From Cardinalis cardinalis (lineage: Eukaryota > Chordata > Aves > Passeriformes > Cardinalidae): a stretch of DNA of 64,000 nt. Both the position numbers and the translations under genes were made by a program. The stretch lies in the NCBI GenBank assembly GCA_014549065.1, contig JACDOX010000024.1:620001-684000 (forward strand), in the 5' to 3' direction. The notes beneath the pieces were generated by a model. The model had not been told where the DNA came from. It saw only the letters and a program-made list of their open reading frames with translations, and did not search any database. This document shows, piece after piece, positions 60,311 to 64,000 of the stretch (position 1 is its first letter; every line of letters starts with the position of its first letter).

Positions 60311-63033
60311 AATTACTTCATCATGTCCCNCAAGTTCCCAGCTGTTATGTATGACATCTCAGTGTCCTCTGGCCTGGGTTAGATCGGTCATCAAAGGGCT
60401 CCTTGCCATCAAGGGCAGCATATGGCGAGCAGCTGTGGCAGGATGAGGAGGCTGTGAGACAGCCCAGCAGACTTCTTCCTTGATGTGTGGCACTGCAAGC
60501 CTTTCCCCTCCAGATGACCTGGAGTATATTCCTTTTCATAGCCTTTTTCTGCACACTGACTCTATGGAAAACCAAAGAAGAAACAGTTTCACTAGCTTGA
60601 CTCCTGATAAGTCAGGAATTTATGGCTGCATGTTGATACAGTTGTATGTTACATGGAACAGATTCATAAAGGGGTATATGGAAAGGCATGGTGTTAATTA
60701 GTGCCATAGTATTTTTAATTTTGTCACACAGATCTGGCAGTGCAGTTCCCACAGCATCTGCCCTCCTCATGCATAGGGGAAAAAAGCTTTCCAAGAAAGT
60801 GNATTTCTTCACAGCAGTGTCATAGAAACTGTAAACAACAAAGAGATTTTTATGGTAGGAGCCTTATATAGCATAGCTGTTGGACTAAATCCACAAAGTC
60901 ATCATTTGAATATCCATGCATATATGGGCATGGATGGATAGCCCAGACTCATATCAGACTCTGCAAGCAGGAGATTCTTGGGTGCAGTTTCAAAATTCCT
61001 GACTGTGCTTTGTTCCAGTAATAGTAATGGACAAGAACTGCTCAAAGCTGTAACCTGCTTGGGCAATGATAGATCCCCCTCCAAGGTCTGCCTCAGCTGC
61101 AGGCTCTTTGCTTCCCTCATCACAAGGTGCTACTTCTCAGCATATAACTAACTTGAAGAGCAGACTTTGATTTGGGAGGAGGGAGGAGGCATCTGATGAA
61201 CTCACTGGGGAACATAAACTAGGTGAGAGTACGTTCAGAAGGTCATACTGTACACAACAGCACAGCAGGGAGGTCTGGCCTCAGCAGGTGAAGTAGAAGG
61301 TGCTTCACTACTAAAGGAGAGTAGCAGGATGGTCTGTAACCAGTGGTGATAGCTGTCCATTGGTCCCCAAAGCTGCTGGAGGCCACAGAACAGTTGATAG
61401 GAAGAATTCAGTAGTCTCTTCTCCAGCACTTGGTACAGAAATGTAAAAAGTTCTTTGTGAAGGCTGGTGCACAAGTGATTTGCATTGCACTTTACCAAGT
61501 CTCAAAGAAACACAAAGTGCTTTTATATCACACCAAAAACTCACACTAAATATAATTTAGTATTTGATGTTAAATTGGAAAGAACAGCTCAACAGTTTGC
61601 ATGTGGAGCTACAATTTAGAAGAACTTGATCCATGATCTAGCAGAGTCCTTGTGCCTTGGGCTAAATGTGCAGTTTTAGACTGACCTTTATCTGGAATTA
61701 AGAAGTGTGAAATCTAATTTCACTGTTCTGAAATTCAATGACTTTATCCTTCCTGATTTAACTTTCATTTTCATTCCCCTCAGCTGATGCTTTTAATCCA
61801 TTCTTAGACTCTCTTTATCTGATATGTCTTTAGTCATACTTTTCATGTTTTTCCATGCCATATCAGTTACTTTCATTGAGGATTGATAAGCCTGGCTTCA
61901 GCTCCTCATGAAAAACCGTGGAAAGAGATGATCCTATCCACATATAAAACCACAGGCTTGAAAACGTCCACCTTTCCAAATGATAAATATGTCTTCTGCT
62001 TCTTGTACTCCCTGGAGTAAATAAATGTTCTCAGTCTTACCAGACTTCTCCCTGATCAGACTCATAGTTAGTATCCCAAACTCATTCAACAGTTAACTGG
62101 GATTTTTGGTCAATGTCTTGACTTTTCTGACACCTCTCTTGCCCTACCTGTATCTTCCTCTGTTTAGGCTGAGGATCTTCTTCAACCTCATGACTTGCCC
62201 CTGCAGTTTCTCTGAATGACCAACACCAGCTTCAATTCAGTAGTGTCAAACAAAATGCTTCCTCCTGGATCCAAGCTAGTGACCTTTCCTCAAGCCTGCA
62301 AGTCAGGAATCTCTTTTGGTCAACTCTCTTGGAGTTGTCACGCCCCAGTTGTCACCAAGTCTTGTAAATTCTACAGAATATACAAATACACAGCTACTAA
62401 ATACAACACTGTTTTAATCTACTATCTTAAAAATTAACAGTCAGGTGTTTATTGTCTATTCATTTTCATTCTTGTTCTGTTTCAACACCCTTTTTGTGGC
62501 TTTCAGCGATGCAGTCTTCTTGTTTACATTGGCTCAAGATATGTCAATCTAAGCAATCTCTCTGTGCCACATAAAGGAGGTTCCCATTCCCACTGCATCA
62601 GTCAGCAGATCTCCTTTTTCCTTTGTGTCAAAATCTACCTCTATGCATTGCATGGCTCTTTACCCTCCCTCCCACCTTCTGAGTGCTGTAGAGATGTCTT
62701 CTATCCCAAGGGCATTTTTCTGCTGCTTCACACACTGAACTGTATCATAGCCAAACATAATTTTTGTGAAAAATCAAGGCTGTTTTAGAACCTGATGGTG
62801 TTCAGTCTCCAGCACTATGGCAAAGTGGACAGGAGATTCCTCACTCACCTACACATCTACTGGCTTGCTATAAATTATCAATAAATACTGGTTTTACTTT
62901 TGGGATAAAAGTCTTACAGGACAACATGTCTGCTTCAAATTGGTCTTCTAAACTCTATGGTACTATGTTTCAGTCAAAAGCTGATGAAACAAATCTGTGT
63001 ACACAAATTGGTGAGACCTACTGGACCTACCAG
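60311..63033. other. Unassigned non-coding sequence
   Basis: No gene recognised. The first few hundred bases may be diverged LTR continuing from 60.3 kb, but I see no marker. Minus frames at 61235-61544 overlap each other and have no domain I know. From 61700 on the DNA is T-rich. Confidence 0.5.
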
Positions 63034-63129
63034 TATCTATATCTATATCTATATCTATATCTATATCTATATCTATATCTATATCTATATCTATATCTAT
63101 ATCTATATCTATATCTATATCATCTATAT
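63034..63129. repeat. (TATCTA)n hexanucleotide microsatellite
   Basis: The hexamer TATCTA repeats without error from 63034 to 63121, almost fifteen copies, followed by one imperfect copy. The purity suggests high mutability. It also creates two artificial plus-strand open frames that read Tyr-Leu and Tyr-Ile repeats. Confidence 0.97.
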
Positions 63130-64000
63130 TCTTGACTTTTGTGGTAGAAACTCCCTGGGTAAAGAGTTATGCACTTACTTGAGGCAGTTGCGCTCCTAAT
63201 ATGAAGTCAGCACTGTCCTGTTGGGAGTGGCTTTGAGCCCACAGCCAGCTGTATACACAAGACTCAGGAGCAGCCTGTGGTTTCACTAGACATTTTTTGC
63301 AGCAGAAACACTCCTCTCAGAGCTGTAGAGTCTGCAATGGGATAATTGGTTAGCCTCATATGGCACACCCTGCTCATGCTTCTGAAGAGCACAGAGCTGA
63401 GGCAAATACTAAAATACTAGCTGGGAAGTTCTGTGTCTAAAAGCNGATAACATGAGGCCAGGCCATTTGCCTCAGGAATCCAAAAAGAAGTGGACATTTT
63501 TTAGCCAACAGAAATAACTGATTTAGTGAATCTGGGCTGGTTTTCTGCAACTTTTGCATTAGCAGGAAAGTGGACAGATGAAATACAAACCTCTCAAGCT
63601 ACAACTTTTTTGTTGTAGCTATGAAGTTCTCTTGTATATGGTCTCACAGCCTTGTTGCCTTCACTTTAAGATATCTACCTTACTGTTTGTCTCAAGAGGA
63701 ATTTGAGTGTAGTAATAAATGTCTAACCCTAATGTATAAGCTACTTGAAATGAAGGAATGTAAGAAAAAAGCTCCCTTCTTATTTTCATCCTTCACAAAA
63801 ATGGTCACAATGAAACACAGGCCTACAGCTGGGAAACTCCAAATTCCACCTTAAAAAAAAAGTAAATGAGTCTTCCCAGGTAAACTCTGGCACAAAACTT
63901 AGAATTTATACAATGTAAATTAGCAAATTTGAAAACCCTGCAAAAAGTAATTTAATTATTCCCACAGCCACTGCAGTCCAGGTTGTTGTCTCTTGGGAAT
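63130..64000. other. Unassigned non-coding sequence
   Basis: No gene or repeat recognised. The longest frame (plus 63621-63854, 77 codons) has no known domain. Confidence 0.55.

Noticed and set aside
61235..61544. Overlapping minus-strand frames as an exon
   Set aside because: No domain, no clear splice sites, and two frames compete over the same bases.
62926..63199. Plus-strand open frames reading Tyr-Leu and Tyr-Ile repeats
   Set aside because: They are produced by the TATCTA microsatellite, which has no stop codon in those frames; the flanks show no coding character.
1..64000. Bacterial-type operons, CRISPR arrays, tRNA or rRNA genes
   Set aside because: No spaced direct-repeat array, no tRNA B-box of the ggttcgaatcc type, no ribosome-binding-site-led long frames; composition and repeats are vertebrate.

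Overview
The window looks like non-coding nuclear DNA from a bird, most likely a songbird, though the species cannot be fixed from sequence alone. It is AT-leaning, visibly CpG-poor, and has no long open frames. It carries fragments of chicken-repeat-1 (CR1) LINEs, a recognisable avian ERVL-type long terminal repeat (LTR) fragment and several microsatellites. The isolated single ambiguous bases, with no long N runs, suggest one gapless contig with uncertain or variable sites. CR1 also occurs in turtles and crocodilians; the ERVL-type LTR start near 60.23 kb is what points to birds.

Layout. 1-22 kb: mostly unassigned sequence with one old CR1 fragment (about 2.04-2.66 kb), an AT-rich stretch at 6.0-6.7 kb and a perfect 17-bp-stem hairpin at 7.71 kb. 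22-31 kb: a possible ancient palindromic amniote repeat at 22.6 kb, a possible solo LTR at 26.6-27.4 kb containing a TA microsatellite and an ATTGATTG cluster, and a 155-codon unassigned open frame. 31-42.3 kb: an old CR1 with a readable reverse-transcriptase box (31.0-31.7 kb), an exact 30-bp tandem duplication (32.52 kb), a GC-richer block where several frames are open together (33.4-34.8 kb), a weak CR1-like fragment (40.4-40.6 kb) and a younger CR1 3' end on the plus strand (41.85-42.29 kb). 42.3-64 kb: a CR1 3' end on the minus strand (46.59-47.52 kb), an LTR-like unit with TATA box and polyadenylation signal on the minus strand (52.05-52.56 kb), a third CR1 (54.33-54.90 kb), an exon-like segment at 58.77-58.97 kb, the ERVL LTR fragment at 60.23 kb, and a (TATCTA)n array at 63.03 kb.

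Genes. I recognise no host protein-coding gene, exon series, CpG-island promoter, tRNA, rRNA or CRISPR array. The only protein similarity I can support is decayed CR1 reverse transcriptase. The window is best read as intergenic sequence or the inside of a very long intron. I found no new multi-gene system. The items most worth checking are the 7.7 kb hairpin, the exon-like segment at 58.8 kb and the promoter-bearing LTR at 52.3 kb.
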